From positions 1-64,000 of the forward strand of contig WFZA01000016.1 in the NCBI GenBank assembly GCA_015489815.1: DNA of 64,000 nt, written 5' to 3'. Shown here one piece after another: positions 37,191-46,885 of this stretch. The position numbers and the translations under genes are program-made. The notes beneath the pieces were generated by a model that searched no databases, had not been told where the DNA came from, and saw only the letters and a program-made list of their open reading frames with translations. Source of the stretch: Caldisericales bacterium (lineage in GTDB: Bacteria; Caldisericota; Caldisericia; Caldisericales; Caldisericaceae). Every line of letters begins with the position of its first letter. Position 1 is the stretch's first letter.

Positions 37191-37801
37191 TTTAGCTCTC
37201 TCCACCTTATTATTGCTTCATTTTTAAACCGCAAATCCACCTCTTTTATGTCTTTTAACCTCTCTTTATAAACTTCAAGTACTTTTCTATACTCCAAAGT
37301 CTTATAGTCAAAATTAAGGTTACCCATTATAACAAGAATTCCATTTTTATCATAAAACGCTGGTTCTCCATCGTAAACCTCAAATTGTTTCACATTATTT
37401 ATCATATCATTTTTCGTCAAATTAACAAACATCAGTTTATATTCATCATCCCAATGCACACTTTCGAAGTTAGCATAAAAAACTTTCTTACAATCTTTTT
37501 TGTTTTTCATTCTAATTATATTTCCTTTTTCTGTAATTGCAAACTCACCGTCAATAAACTTAAAGCATCCATAAACGGGTTCGTTATAATTTACATTCAC
37601 TAAAAGAAAGTGTCTTGATAAACTGACAGTAAGATTTGGGTGATAAATTAAATAGAATGCACCAATGTGTGGGAAAACTTCGTCCAGAGAAATAGGTACA
37701 TTACTCTTTAAATAAATAAAAGACGATGGAGGAGCAATAAATAATGTAAGCAAAATGAGAAGAATAAGAATTACGACTACGGTAAAAAGAGATTTTCTCA
37801 T
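37187..37801 (-). CDS. ftsQ: FtsQ/DivIB-like division protein
   Basis: The 204-residue protein has one membrane helix (residues ~7-25), followed by a POTRA-like segment (YLKSNVPISLDEVFPHIG) and a beta domain ending in VDLRFKNEAIIRWRELK, the typical DivIB/FtsQ end. It is short and diverged, but its position between ddl and ftsA is the canonical place for ftsQ. It overlaps ddl by 4 bp. Confidence 0.82.
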   Translation of the reverse strand: MRKSLFTVVVILILLILLTLFIAPPSSFIYLKSNVPISLDEVFPHIGAFYLIYHPNLTVSLSRHFLLVNVNYNEPVYGCFKFIDGEFAITEKGNIIRMKNKKDCKKVFYANFESVHWDDEYKLMFVNLTKNDMINNVKQFEVYDGEPAFYDKNGILVIMGNLNFDYKTLEYRKVLEVYKERLKDIKEVDLRFKNEAIIRWRELK

Positions 37802-38730
37802 TTAGCACGCGCCAGAGCAAATTGAACAATTGAGGTAACTAATTCTTCAAAACTTACCCCAGCAGCCCGCGCCGCATCCGGCAATAAACTCGTTTCCGTA
37901 AAACCTGGGATGGTATTTACTTCAAGTGCATAAACTTCACCCTGTTTATCCACAATAAAGTCAATTCTGCCAAAGTCCCTTACATTAAATTCTTTATAAA
38001 TAAGAGTGGATAATTTTTCTGCAGTTTCGTAAGATTTTCTACTTATTCTTGCGGGAATTATGTGATGCGACATTCCAGGCGTATACTTTGACTCATAATC
38101 GTAAAAGTCCTTCTCTGGGATGATCTCTATAATAGGCAGGACACGCGCAGAATTACCATTTCCGATGACTGAAACAGTTATCTCAGTACCAGATACAAAA
38201 GACTCAACGATAATTTTGTCTGATAAAGCAAAGGCTTCATTAACGCCACGCAAATACTCAGCACTCGTTTTCGCAATAGTAATTCCAATCGTGGAACCCT
38301 GGTCTACTGGCTTTATTACCACCCTCTCAGTTTTTAACTTTTTTCTGGCATCATCAAAAGAAGATACTTCACCTTTTTTTAGAGAGAAGTAATCAGGCGT
38401 CTTAACACCAATCGAGTTAAATAAGCGTTTCGTTATAAGTTTATTCATACACACTGCACTTGCAGTAACACCTGAACCTGTATAAGGAACGCCTAACAAT
38501 TCAAGAATCCCTTGAACTGTACCGTCCTCTCCATACTTTCCGTGAAGAGCTATAAACACGACATCTGGATTAAATTGTGCAACGATTTTTTCTAATTTTC
38601 CTTGAAAATCGAATTCTCTAACGACAAAACCCGATTTTTTAAGTGCTTTTACGATCGAAGAACCACTACTTTTAGAAACTTCTCTCTCGGTTGACAATCC
38701 ACCGTCTAATACGAGCACTTTCCTATTCAT
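37798..38730 (-). CDS. ddl: D-alanine--D-alanine ligase
   Basis: Ddl makes D-Ala-D-Ala for peptidoglycan. The 310-residue ATP-grasp enzyme has LDGGLSTEREVSKSSG, ALHGKYGEDGTVQG, VIKPVDQGSTIGI and EVNTIPGFTETSLLP. These include the metal-binding Glu/Asn at the end. Overlaps of 4 bp with murB and ftsQ embed it in the cell-wall operon. Confidence 0.96.
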   Translation of the reverse strand: MNRKVLVLDGGLSTEREVSKSSGSSIVKALKKSGFVVREFDFQGKLEKIVAQFNPDVVFIALHGKYGEDGTVQGILELLGVPYTGSGVTASAVCMNKLITKRLFNSIGVKTPDYFSLKKGEVSSFDDARKKLKTERVVIKPVDQGSTIGITIAKTSAEYLRGVNEAFALSDKIIVESFVSGTEITVSVIGNGNSARVLPIIEIIPEKDFYDYESKYTPGMSHHIIPARISRKSYETAEKLSTLIYKEFNVRDFGRIDFIVDKQGEVYALEVNTIPGFTETSLLPDAARAAGVSFEELVTSIVQFALARAK

Positions 38731-39662
38731 TTCTTCTTCATCAGAAGGTCCAAATTAAACTTTCCTACGAGTTTTACTTCCAGGTCAAGAATCAAGTCCT
38801 TCTTTCTGTAAACTCTTTCCTGTGCAATTCTGATTAATTTCAATACATCACTCGCCGTTGCATGTCCAAGATTTATGATAAAGTTCGCGTGAAGTTCCGA
38901 GATCATTGCATCCCCAACTCTCAAACCTTTACAATCAGCCTCTTCCAATACCTTTCCCGCATAAGTAGTAGGGGGATTTTTAAAAACGCTACCTGCACAC
39001 GGATACTCTATTGGTTGTCTGCCTTTACGCTTCTCAGCCGCCTCTTTAATGTTTTTCTTAACTTCCCCTGGATCTTTTTCTTCAAGCTCAAATTGAACAT
39101 CAAGTAATATCAACGGCTCTTCCTGTAAAATACTATGCCTATAATCAAATTTTAACTCATCGTGCAATAATCTATATTCTTTACCGTTTAAATCTATTAC
39201 GCGTGCTTTTCTAACAAACTTGCTCAGAAAATGCGAGTTTGTTCCGGCATTCATTGCAATGGACCCACCAATTGCACCAGGGATTCCCCAGGCAAATTCC
39301 ATTCCCCCAAGACCACGCTCCATTGCAGCGTTTATTACGCTTTTCACTGCAGTTCCTGCTTTTACGAGTGCAAAATCCTCGTCGAAGAAAACACCGCTAA
39401 ATCGATCAGCTATTTTTATGGTAACACCCTCAATCCCATTATCAGAAACGAGTAGATTTGTACCATTTCCAATGGGTGTGACAGGTAATCTATTCCTCCT
39501 TGCCCACAAAATAATGTTTTTTATATCTTCGTCGTCCGCTGGAATACAAAAAACTTCAGCAGGACCCCCTATGTGAAAAGAAGTGTGCCTGCTCATAGGT
39601 TCGTTTATTAAAACTGTGCCTTTTACACTATCTTTTAACCGATCAATGCTTTTTACCCTCAT
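38727..39662 (-). CDS. murB: UDP-N-acetylenolpyruvoylglucosamine reductase
   Basis: MurB is the FAD enzyme that forms UDP-MurNAc. The 311 residues show MSRHTSFHIGGPAEVF, GNGTNLLVSD, WGIPGAIGGSIAMNAG and the catalytic Ser of type II MurB in YPCAGSVFKNP. It overlaps murC and ddl by 4 bp each. Confidence 0.96.
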   Translation of the reverse strand: MRVKSIDRLKDSVKGTVLINEPMSRHTSFHIGGPAEVFCIPADDEDIKNIILWARRNRLPVTPIGNGTNLLVSDNGIEGVTIKIADRFSGVFFDEDFALVKAGTAVKSVINAAMERGLGGMEFAWGIPGAIGGSIAMNAGTNSHFLSKFVRKARVIDLNGKEYRLLHDELKFDYRHSILQEEPLILLDVQFELEEKDPGEVKKNIKEAAEKRKGRQPIEYPCAGSVFKNPPTTYAGKVLEEADCKGLRVGDAMISELHANFIINLGHATASDVLKLIRIAQERVYRKKDLILDLEVKLVGKFNLDLLMKKK

Positions 39663-41029
39663 TCAACTCTCCCATATACAAGGACTAATTTTTCTGCAAG
39701 TTCGCCAATACTGCCAGGCCCTAAAAGCACTACCACATCGTCACTTCGTACGATCCTCGACAATGTATTTATAACATCATTTTCTTTTTTTTCAAAATAT
39801 ACACTTTTGTTTTGATTATACGACTTAATCCAATTAAAAACAAGATTTCCATTTATACCCGGAATTTCTTTCTCAAATGCAGGATATATGTCCATAACTA
39901 TGACTTTGTCTGCATCTATAAACGGAGTCGCAATTAATTCTCCAAGCGCTGCAACTCTACTATAACGGTGAGGCTGAAAAACTGCTATGATGCGTTTTCC
40001 AGGAAAGTGTGCCTTTACCGCTTTTAGTGTGGCACTTACTTCTGTTGGATGATCTGCATGGTCGTCTATAAGAACCGTACCATTTTTAAGTTTGTGCACT
40101 TCCATTCTTCGTCGAGGCGGCCTGAAAGTCTTCAATGCATTTGCAATCTGGTCTACACCAATTCCGTAAACTTTTGCAACGAGCATTGCAGCAAGGGTAT
40201 TCAAAACATTTTTATCTCCATACAGCGGAACAAAGATGCCTTCGTTATTTACTAAACCTTCATTAAAACGCACTCTAAACTTGAGGCCATCATTCAGATG
40301 TTGAATATCAAATGCTTGAATATACGAACTTTTATCTGTAATACCGTAAGCAAGTGATGGATTTAATCTCACGCCTACTTCAGTAGCGTTTATATCGTCA
40401 GCACAATAAATGACAGTACTTGCCTTTTCCGCCACTTTTAAAAACGCTTCTTTTAAGTTATCCATACTATTTCCGTAATTCTTTAAGTGATCGTTATCGA
40501 TATTAGTGATAATGAGTGTATCCGGACTAAGGTAAAGGAAACTCCCGTCACTTTCGTCTGACTCAATTACAAAGTAAGGCGAATTCCTATAAAATGATTC
40601 AAATTCACTGTCAACCCCCCCTACATACACATTTACATTTCCAAATACTGACTTAAAAATGTGACCAATAAGCGATGTAGTCGTCGTTTTTCCGTGCGTT
40701 CCAGAAACAACTATAATATTTTTATACCTATTTACTATTTCAGCAAGTGCTTCTCCTCTTTTAAGCGTTCTTATCCCTAAAGACAGTGCCCTTTCAAGTT
40801 CCACATTGTCACTTTTTATAGCAGAGGAGTATACGATAAGATCGAATTCTTTTGTAATGTGGGATGAGTCGTGACCACGATAGACTACAATTCCTTTTGA
40901 TTGCAACTTTTCCGTAATAGGAGATAAAACAACATCAGAACCATAAACTTCGTCGCCAAATGAGTGGAACAACAACGCAAGTTTGCTCATCCCCGCTCCA
41001 CCTATGCCGATAAAAAAGACTTTACTCAT
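39659..41029 (-). CDS. murC: UDP-N-acetylmuramate--L-alanine ligase
   Basis: MurC adds L-Ala to UDP-MurNAc. The 456 residues have the N-terminal GIGGAGMSKLALLF, the ATP loop SGTHGKTTTTSL, FVIESDESDGSFL and LIDDHADHPTEVSATL, in which the usual DDYAHHP reads DDHADHP. Overlaps of 8 bp with murG and 4 bp with murB link it to its neighbours. Confidence 0.96.
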   Translation of the reverse strand: MSKVFFIGIGGAGMSKLALLFHSFGDEVYGSDVVLSPITEKLQSKGIVVYRGHDSSHITKEFDLIVYSSAIKSDNVELERALSLGIRTLKRGEALAEIVNRYKNIIVVSGTHGKTTTTSLIGHIFKSVFGNVNVYVGGVDSEFESFYRNSPYFVIESDESDGSFLYLSPDTLIITNIDNDHLKNYGNSMDNLKEAFLKVAEKASTVIYCADDINATEVGVRLNPSLAYGITDKSSYIQAFDIQHLNDGLKFRVRFNEGLVNNEGIFVPLYGDKNVLNTLAAMLVAKVYGIGVDQIANALKTFRPPRRRMEVHKLKNGTVLIDDHADHPTEVSATLKAVKAHFPGKRIIAVFQPHRYSRVAALGELIATPFIDADKVIVMDIYPAFEKEIPGINGNLVFNWIKSYNQNKSVYFEKKENDVINTLSRIVRSDDVVVLLGPGSIGELAEKLVLVYGRVE

Positions 41030-42104
41030 ACATTTTTATAATCCTTTCGTAAATTATGTCAGCCGCATTTTCAGGAAAAATCCCTTTACATTCTTTGCTC
41101 ATTTTATTTATTATATCGTTATGAGAAAAATAGTAAATAAGCCTATCCATCAACAACTTTTCCGTAAGTTCTTTCTCTCTAATTACTTCAATGCAACCTT
41201 TTTGTACGAGCAAGCGCGCATTCTTAAATTGATGGTCGTCTCGTGCAAACGGAAATGGAACAATAATAGCAGGAATTTTTGTAAGAGAAAGTTCCGTAAG
41301 AGTCATCGCACCACCCCGTGCAACGGCAAAGTTTGCAAGTTTAAGTGCGTATTCCATGTGCTCAAGGTACGGCAAGACTTTTATACTTCCAGGAAGTTTC
41401 TCTGGAAGAGCAGAACGAATCCCTTCAAAATCTCGTTTGCCCGTAATAAATACTATCTGAGCACTGGTCTTCTGATAAAATGGGACAATAATTCTTGAAA
41501 ATATTTTATTAAGAGCGCTTGCACCACCGCTTCCACCAAAAACGAGTAGAGTCTGCAGTGTTTCAGACAACCCGAGCCATGCAGCAGCATCTTTTTTCGT
41601 CACAGTAAAAATCTCTTCTCTTACTGGATTACCAGAAAATACCGTTTTACTTTGAGGAAAATATCCGTAAATGTCAGGGAAACCTGTGAATATTACTTTT
41701 GCAAATCGTCCAAACAAACGGTTCGTGCGCCCTGGCACTACATTCTGCTCAAATAAAAAAAACGGTTTTCTCAAAACGAGGGAAGCAAAAAGAACAGGAG
41801 CTGAAACATACCCGCCTCCCCCAATCACCACATCGAAATTCTGCTTTTTCAATATCTTAAACGCATCGTAAACACCTTTCGAAGCATTCACAGAAAACCT
41901 TAACAAAGATTTTGGGTCAGCGTAGAATTGTGCAGAATGAATATTTAGAACCTTAAATCCCGCTGCTTTAAAAATCCTTTCCTCAAAACTGTTGTGCCTT
42001 CCAGCAAGCACTACCTCGTGCCCCTCTTTTGTAAACTTACTCGCTATTGCAAGTGCAGGATAAACATGTCCGCCAGTCCCACCTGCAGCTACTAAAACTT
42101 TCAT
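41022..42104 (-). CDS. murG: UDP-GlcNAc transferase MurG
   Basis: MurG adds GlcNAc to lipid I to make lipid II at the inner face of the membrane. The 360 residues include the nucleotide-binding start AAGGTGGHVYPALAIA, GGGGYVSAPV, LVFGGSGGASALN and ARGGAMTLTEL. The start overlaps ftsW by 4 bp. Confidence 0.96.
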   Translation of the reverse strand: MKVLVAAGGTGGHVYPALAIASKFTKEGHEVVLAGRHNSFEERIFKAAGFKVLNIHSAQFYADPKSLLRFSVNASKGVYDAFKILKKQNFDVVIGGGGYVSAPVLFASLVLRKPFFLFEQNVVPGRTNRLFGRFAKVIFTGFPDIYGYFPQSKTVFSGNPVREEIFTVTKKDAAAWLGLSETLQTLLVFGGSGGASALNKIFSRIIVPFYQKTSAQIVFITGKRDFEGIRSALPEKLPGSIKVLPYLEHMEYALKLANFAVARGGAMTLTELSLTKIPAIIVPFPFARDDHQFKNARLLVQKGCIEVIREKELTEKLLMDRLIYYFSHNDIINKMSKECKGIFPENAADIIYERIIKMYE

Positions 42105-43198
42105 TCTACTTCCCTTCTTATGATACTTATTAAAACGCCAACTTCAATGAAAGATACGACGATGTTATTACCAGAGTAACTGACAAAGGGAAGAGGCACA
42201 CCCACAACAGGAAATAGTCCTACATTTGCTGCTATATTGACGATAACGCCTATAATAATATTTAATACGATACCTAATGCTAATATCCTTCTAAACTTAT
42301 CCTGCACGAGATAAACGATCTTTAGCCCCACATATGCAAACAACAAATAAAGAGTAATTAAAATTGTTTCCCCTATAAGCCCTGTTTCCTCTCCGATAAT
42401 AGAAAATATAAAGTCTTTGCCGTTCTCAGGCAGGCTTCCGTATTTAAAGTAACTCCTCGTAAGTCCAACGCCATAAATCCCACCTGACGCAATTGCCTTA
42501 AAGGATTGCAGTGCCTGATAGCCAGAGTTTAAACTATACTTTTCCGGATGGAAGAATGCAGCAATTCTTTTAGAATGAGAGGGCTGCGCGAGCACTACGA
42601 TTGCACCTAGAAGAGTAGTTGCTCCAGTAGAAAGTAATATGTATCCCAGGTCAATACCACTACCAAAGAGAAGTAATACAAATGTTGCAAAAATAATAAA
42701 CGCAGTTCCAAGATCTGGTTCTAATCCAACTTTTGCAACCGCAATAAGAGCAAAAACAAACAAAACAGTATAGTAAAGTTTTTTATTTTTCTCGTCAATG
42801 TCTTTTATAGACAACACTTTTGCAACAAAAGCTGCTAAAGCAAAGGAAATATACTGTGACGGCTGAAGCGAAAATGGCGTATGTCCAAAAGAAATCCAGC
42901 GAGAAGAGTTTCTCTCCATACTAATATTTGGAGCAGGTTTCGTAAAGAACAGTAGAATAAGAAAAAATAGAAAAAGTGGAAAAGCAAAGCGTTTAAAAAT
43001 GTCAGGATCTATAACGGCAAATATAAACATCAAAACGGTGCCTACAGTAACAGAGAGCAAATATCTATAAAAAACAGCAAGTTCGCTTGCACTGCTCTGC
43101 GAAGGACTTACGCTGAGATTCATAATAATCCCAAATGCAACGAGCATGTATACAATCGTTAATATCGAAATAGCATATACTTTTTGTGTTTTAGTCAT
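42101..43198 (-). CDS. ftsW: SEDS-family glycosyltransferase FtsW
   Basis: FtsW polymerises lipid II together with its partner penicillin-binding protein. The 365 residues form about ten membrane helices and contain the SEDS features SLQPSQYISFALAAFVAK, KVGLEPDLGTAFIIF, the extracellular motif GEETGLIGE and VVGVPLPFVSYSG. Its place between murD and murG indicates FtsW rather than RodA. Confidence 0.95.
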   Translation of the reverse strand: MTKTQKVYAISILTIVYMLVAFGIIMNLSVSPSQSSASELAVFYRYLLSVTVGTVLMFIFAVIDPDIFKRFAFPLFLFFLILLFFTKPAPNISMERNSSRWISFGHTPFSLQPSQYISFALAAFVAKVLSIKDIDEKNKKLYYTVLFVFALIAVAKVGLEPDLGTAFIIFATFVLLLFGSGIDLGYILLSTGATTLLGAIVVLAQPSHSKRIAAFFHPEKYSLNSGYQALQSFKAIASGGIYGVGLTRSYFKYGSLPENGKDFIFSIIGEETGLIGETILITLYLLFAYVGLKIVYLVQDKFRRILALGIVLNIIIGVIVNIAANVGLFPVVGVPLPFVSYSGNNIVVSFIEVGVLISIIRREVE

Positions 43199-44538
43199 AA
43201 AGCATTAACTATTTGCTTAAATTTCTCCCCTCTATCTTCGAAATCTTTAAACATGTCAAAACTTGCACATCCAGGTGAAAGAAGAACTACATCTCCACTT
43301 TTTGCTACTTTTTGTGCAATGTCTACTGCTTCTTTAAGCGAAGATGCAAACACGATGTCTGAATAACCTTCATCAAGTGCTGCATTTGCTATATCCGCAG
43401 ATGTCTCACCTATAAGGATAAGTTTGCGAACCTTTCCATTCAAGTGTCTGGCAAATTCAGAGAAGTCATTATTCTTACTGCTTCCACCTGCTATGAGCAC
43501 GATGTTTTCACTAAATGAGTTAAGCGCTTTTATTACAGAATCAGGAGTAGTCGCTTTTGAATCATTTACATACAGCACACCATTTACTTTTCTTACCTCT
43601 TCCAAACGGTGTGGCAACCCTGTGAATGTAGAAACTGCACTATCAATTACATCATTACTTGCTCCCATAAGCTTTGCAGAGAGCACCGATGCGAGTACAT
43701 TCTGTACATTATGCTCACCACGCAGACGAGTAATAGCTATAGGAAAAAGCTCCTCTTCCGTGTTTTTGTCCTTAAATACTACCTTTTCGTTTTTTAAGAA
43801 TACACCTCTCTGAGGCATTTCTTTTATACTAAAAAAGTAAGGACGCGACTTTATCGTATCAGCGAGTTTACCCACTCTTTCGTCGTCGTAGTTTAATACG
43901 GCAAAATCTGTACTATCCTGATTTTCAAAAATCCTCCTCTTATAGTAAAAATACTCGTCAACACTTTTATATCTATTCAAATGGTCTTCGGTAAGATTCA
44001 AAAAAACAGCAACTTTAGGATGAAACTTTTCAATGGTTTCAAGTTGAAAGCAACTAGTCTCAAGTATCGCAACATCAGGCTCTGGATTATAAACGAGAAG
44101 CTCAGAGTAAGGCGTCCCGAGATTTCCACCGTATACAGAGTTAAAACGCGACTTCTTGAATATTAATCCAGTGAGTGTCGTCGTCGTACTTTTGCCATTA
44201 GTTCCCGTAATACTTACGATAGCAGTCTTTGGAGACATTTCGTAAGCAAATTCCATCTCCCCAATAATTGGAATGTTTTTTTCTTTAAGTGCCCGTGCAA
44301 TATCAGAATTCAGTGGAACGCCAGGAGAAAGAACGGCAGTATCAAACTGATCCAACTTATCAAAACTGTGTTTCCCTATTTCGTAAGGAATTTTTTCGCT
44401 TTCTAACAGCTTAACAAATTTTTCGACTTCTTCGTTTTTTGAAATTTCGCTTACAAAAGGATTGAAACCCTTTTTCTTGGCAAGCAAAGCAGTATATACG
44501 CCGCTTTTTCTTGCACCCACTATAAATATGTTTTTCAT
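43195..44538 (-). CDS. murD: UDP-N-acetylmuramoylalanine--D-glutamate ligase
   Basis: MurD adds D-Glu to the stem peptide, using the product of murI at 21.5 kb. The 447 residues have the ATP loop SITGTNGKSTTTTLTG, LETSCFQLETI, LTEDHLNRY and VNDSKATTPDSVIKAL. It overlaps ftsW and mraY by 4 bp each. Confidence 0.96.
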   Translation of the reverse strand: MKNIFIVGARKSGVYTALLAKKKGFNPFVSEISKNEEVEKFVKLLESEKIPYEIGKHSFDKLDQFDTAVLSPGVPLNSDIARALKEKNIPIIGEMEFAYEMSPKTAIVSITGTNGKSTTTTLTGLIFKKSRFNSVYGGNLGTPYSELLVYNPEPDVAILETSCFQLETIEKFHPKVAVFLNLTEDHLNRYKSVDEYFYYKRRIFENQDSTDFAVLNYDDERVGKLADTIKSRPYFFSIKEMPQRGVFLKNEKVVFKDKNTEEELFPIAITRLRGEHNVQNVLASVLSAKLMGASNDVIDSAVSTFTGLPHRLEEVRKVNGVLYVNDSKATTPDSVIKALNSFSENIVLIAGGSSKNNDFSEFARHLNGKVRKLILIGETSADIANAALDEGYSDIVFASSLKEAVDIAQKVAKSGDVVLLSPGCASFDMFKDFEDRGEKFKQIVNAL

Positions 44539-45512
44539 TTAAAACCTCCCATCAAAAATAACAAAATACCTAACATTGAGGAAACAAGAGTAATAATAGC
44601 AAATCTAAAAACTATTTTAGACTCACTCCATCCGCACTTTTCAAAGTGGTGGTGAATCGGGGCCATTTTGAATACGCGCTTCCCGTGAGTAGCTTTAAAG
44701 TAAGAGACCTGTATAAAAATCGATAACGCCTCAATAACAGGAATAATTGCTATAAATACGAGCAAAATTTCAAGTTTTGCAATGACTGCAGCAGCAAACA
44801 CCAACCCTCCGAGAGAAAGTGAACCGGTATCGCCCATAAATACTTCTGCCTTTGGGCTGTTAAACCACAAGTAAGCAGCAAGTGAGCCTATTGCTACAAA
44901 CAGAATAGCATTTACGGCACCCAACTCACTCCTCGGTAAAACAGGAAGAACCGCCATACCTATAATGATAAATAGAGTCATAATAATTGAATTGCTTGCA
45001 AGAAGCCCGTCTATACCATCAGTAAGGTTGAAGGCATTGACAGTACCAAGAGCAACGAACAGAAAAAATAAAAAGTAACCAATTGTGCCCAGTTGAATGT
45101 TATACTTTCCAAAACTTACATAGCTCTGAATAAATGGCTTAAATAAAAAGTACAGGATAACTGACACGAACAATTGGAGCAAAAGGCGCTCTCTTACAGA
45201 AAGCCCTTCAGACTCCTTTTGTTTTACACTCAAAAAATCATCCAGAATTCCTATTGCTCCATTTAAAAGCATCGCAAAATACAGCGCGACAAAAATCCTG
45301 CTTCTAACAAATGGAATAAAGAGCAGCGGCAAAATAAGAAATACTATACCCCCTGCTGTCGGCGTACCCTCTTTGTTCTTATGCCATATCGGACCTTCAG
45401 GTCTTATAAATTGCCCTATTCCATGCCTTCTAAAAAGCGGGATTATAATTAAAAATAACACAAAGGAAACAGCAAAGCTTACTAAAAAAACCAACAGGTT
45501 AAAAATATTCAT
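44535..45512 (-). CDS. mraY: Phospho-N-acetylmuramoyl-pentapeptide-transferase
   Basis: MraY makes lipid I on undecaprenyl phosphate. The 325 residues contain about ten helices, the aspartate motifs IGILDDFLSV and NAFNLTDGIDGL, FMGDTGSLSLGG, and the MraY-specific APIHHHFEKCGWSESKIV. Overlaps with murF and murD are 4 bp. Confidence 0.97.
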   Translation of the reverse strand: MNIFNLLVFLVSFAVSFVLFLIIIPLFRRHGIGQFIRPEGPIWHKNKEGTPTAGGIVFLILPLLFIPFVRSRIFVALYFAMLLNGAIGILDDFLSVKQKESEGLSVRERLLLQLFVSVILYFLFKPFIQSYVSFGKYNIQLGTIGYFLFFLFVALGTVNAFNLTDGIDGLLASNSIIMTLFIIIGMAVLPVLPRSELGAVNAILFVAIGSLAAYLWFNSPKAEVFMGDTGSLSLGGLVFAAAVIAKLEILLVFIAIIPVIEALSIFIQVSYFKATHGKRVFKMAPIHHHFEKCGWSESKIVFRFAIITLVSSMLGILLFLMGGFK

Positions 45513-46885
45513 CGCCCATACCTCTCAATTAAAAGTTGCAAAACATCTTCCATCCTTAAACCACGAGAACCCTTAACAAATATAATAACATTTTTCGGTA
45601 TGTCAAAGCGCCGGAAAAAATTAAGAAGCTGTTCCTTATCTTTAAAGTGATGTACATTTTCCTGCCTGGTAATTCTTTTAACCTCCTCGCTGATATACCT
45701 GCTTAAATCTCCGTAAGTTACGAGGTAATCAGGTTTAAAACTTGCCACTACTTTTCCACTTTTTTTGTGTATGGCATCCGCTTTACTTCCCAACTCCAGC
45801 ATATCTCCAAGAATAAGAAAGAGTTTTTTATTTCTGTTTCTAAATCTGCTTAAACTGTATTCAAGCGAAAGTGGATTTGCATTGTATGTTTCGTCCAGCA
45901 AAATACGATTCCCACTTAAGTGAATTTCTTTGCCTCTACCTGATAGAGGAGCAAAATTTTCAATAGTATTCAAAATCTCTTTAATGGGCAGATGTAAAGC
46001 ATAGGACATTGCAACGACTGAAAGAATGTCGTACGCATAGTGCACACCAGACAGGGTAGTTTTAAAAGGATATTCTTCATTATTAACAAAAATGTTCAAT
46101 GTCATTCTTTCTGTGTTTATCTGTTCTATCTTTGCATTAACGACATTGTGCCTCTTAAATCCAAATGTAATACACTTTTTACACTTTTCTTGCGCAAGTC
46201 TGTAAAAATTTTTATCATCTCCATTCAGTATTACGATCCCATTTTTTTCATCTACAAAAGAAGCAAGCTTGAATTTTTCTCTAGCAACATTTTCAACACT
46301 ACCAAGAAATTCAAGGTGAGACTGCGACGCATTTAATAAAATTGCTATGTCCGGCATAACAATTTTATTCAGCAGGTCCATATCGCCCACTTTTTGCACA
46401 CCCATTTCTGTAACTGCGTAATTACTCTCTAAGTTAAGCCTGTTCAAAAAGAAAAGCGGAAGAGAATATTCAGTATTTGCATTCCCTTCAGTCTTAGAAA
46501 CAGAATAAAAATGGGATAAAACTGTGTAAACCAATTCTTTTGTAGTTGTTTTACCCGCACTTCCAGTAATACCTACCACTTTCCCGGAAAATTTTTTGCG
46601 CGCTAAACCTCCTAAATTAATAAGCGCATTCTTTACAGACTCTACTTTATAAACAAAAACATCTTTTCTGAGTGTATCCCTTTCCACAATACAGCCACGA
46701 GCACCGTGCTTTATTGCATCGTTAATAAACTCGTGTCCGTCCACATGCGCACCTCTTATTGCAAAAAATAATCCACCAGGTTTCACTTTTCTACTGTCAA
46801 TGGAAAAGTTTTCAAAGTATCCCACATTAATTCCGTTTGAAATACCCTTCGCAACACTTAATATCTCACTTTGATCGAGCCTCAT
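45509..46885 (-). CDS. murF: UDP-MurNAc-tripeptide--D-alanyl-D-alanine ligase
   Basis: MurF attaches the D-Ala-D-Ala made by Ddl. The 458 residues show SIDSRKVKPGGLFFAIRG, the ATP loop GITGSAGKTTTKELV, TEMGVQKVGDMDLL, LLDETYNANPLSLEYSL and FVKGSRGLRMEDVL. It overlaps murE by 4 bp. Confidence 0.96.
   Translation of the reverse strand: MRLDQSEILSVAKGISNGINVGYFENFSIDSRKVKPGGLFFAIRGAHVDGHEFINDAIKHGARGCIVERDTLRKDVFVYKVESVKNALINLGGLARKKFSGKVVGITGSAGKTTTKELVYTVLSHFYSVSKTEGNANTEYSLPLFFLNRLNLESNYAVTEMGVQKVGDMDLLNKIVMPDIAILLNASQSHLEFLGSVENVAREKFKLASFVDEKNGIVILNGDDKNFYRLAQEKCKKCITFGFKRHNVVNAKIEQINTERMTLNIFVNNEEYPFKTTLSGVHYAYDILSVVAMSYALHLPIKEILNTIENFAPLSGRGKEIHLSGNRILLDETYNANPLSLEYSLSRFRNRNKKLFLILGDMLELGSKADAIHKKSGKVVASFKPDYLVTYGDLSRYISEEVKRITRQENVHHFKDKEQLLNFFRRFDIPKNVIIFVKGSRGLRMEDVLQLLIERYGR

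Noticed and set aside
35982-37205. GTG at 37205 as ftsA start
   Set aside because: It adds five residues absent from family members and breaks the ATGA coupling to ftsQ.
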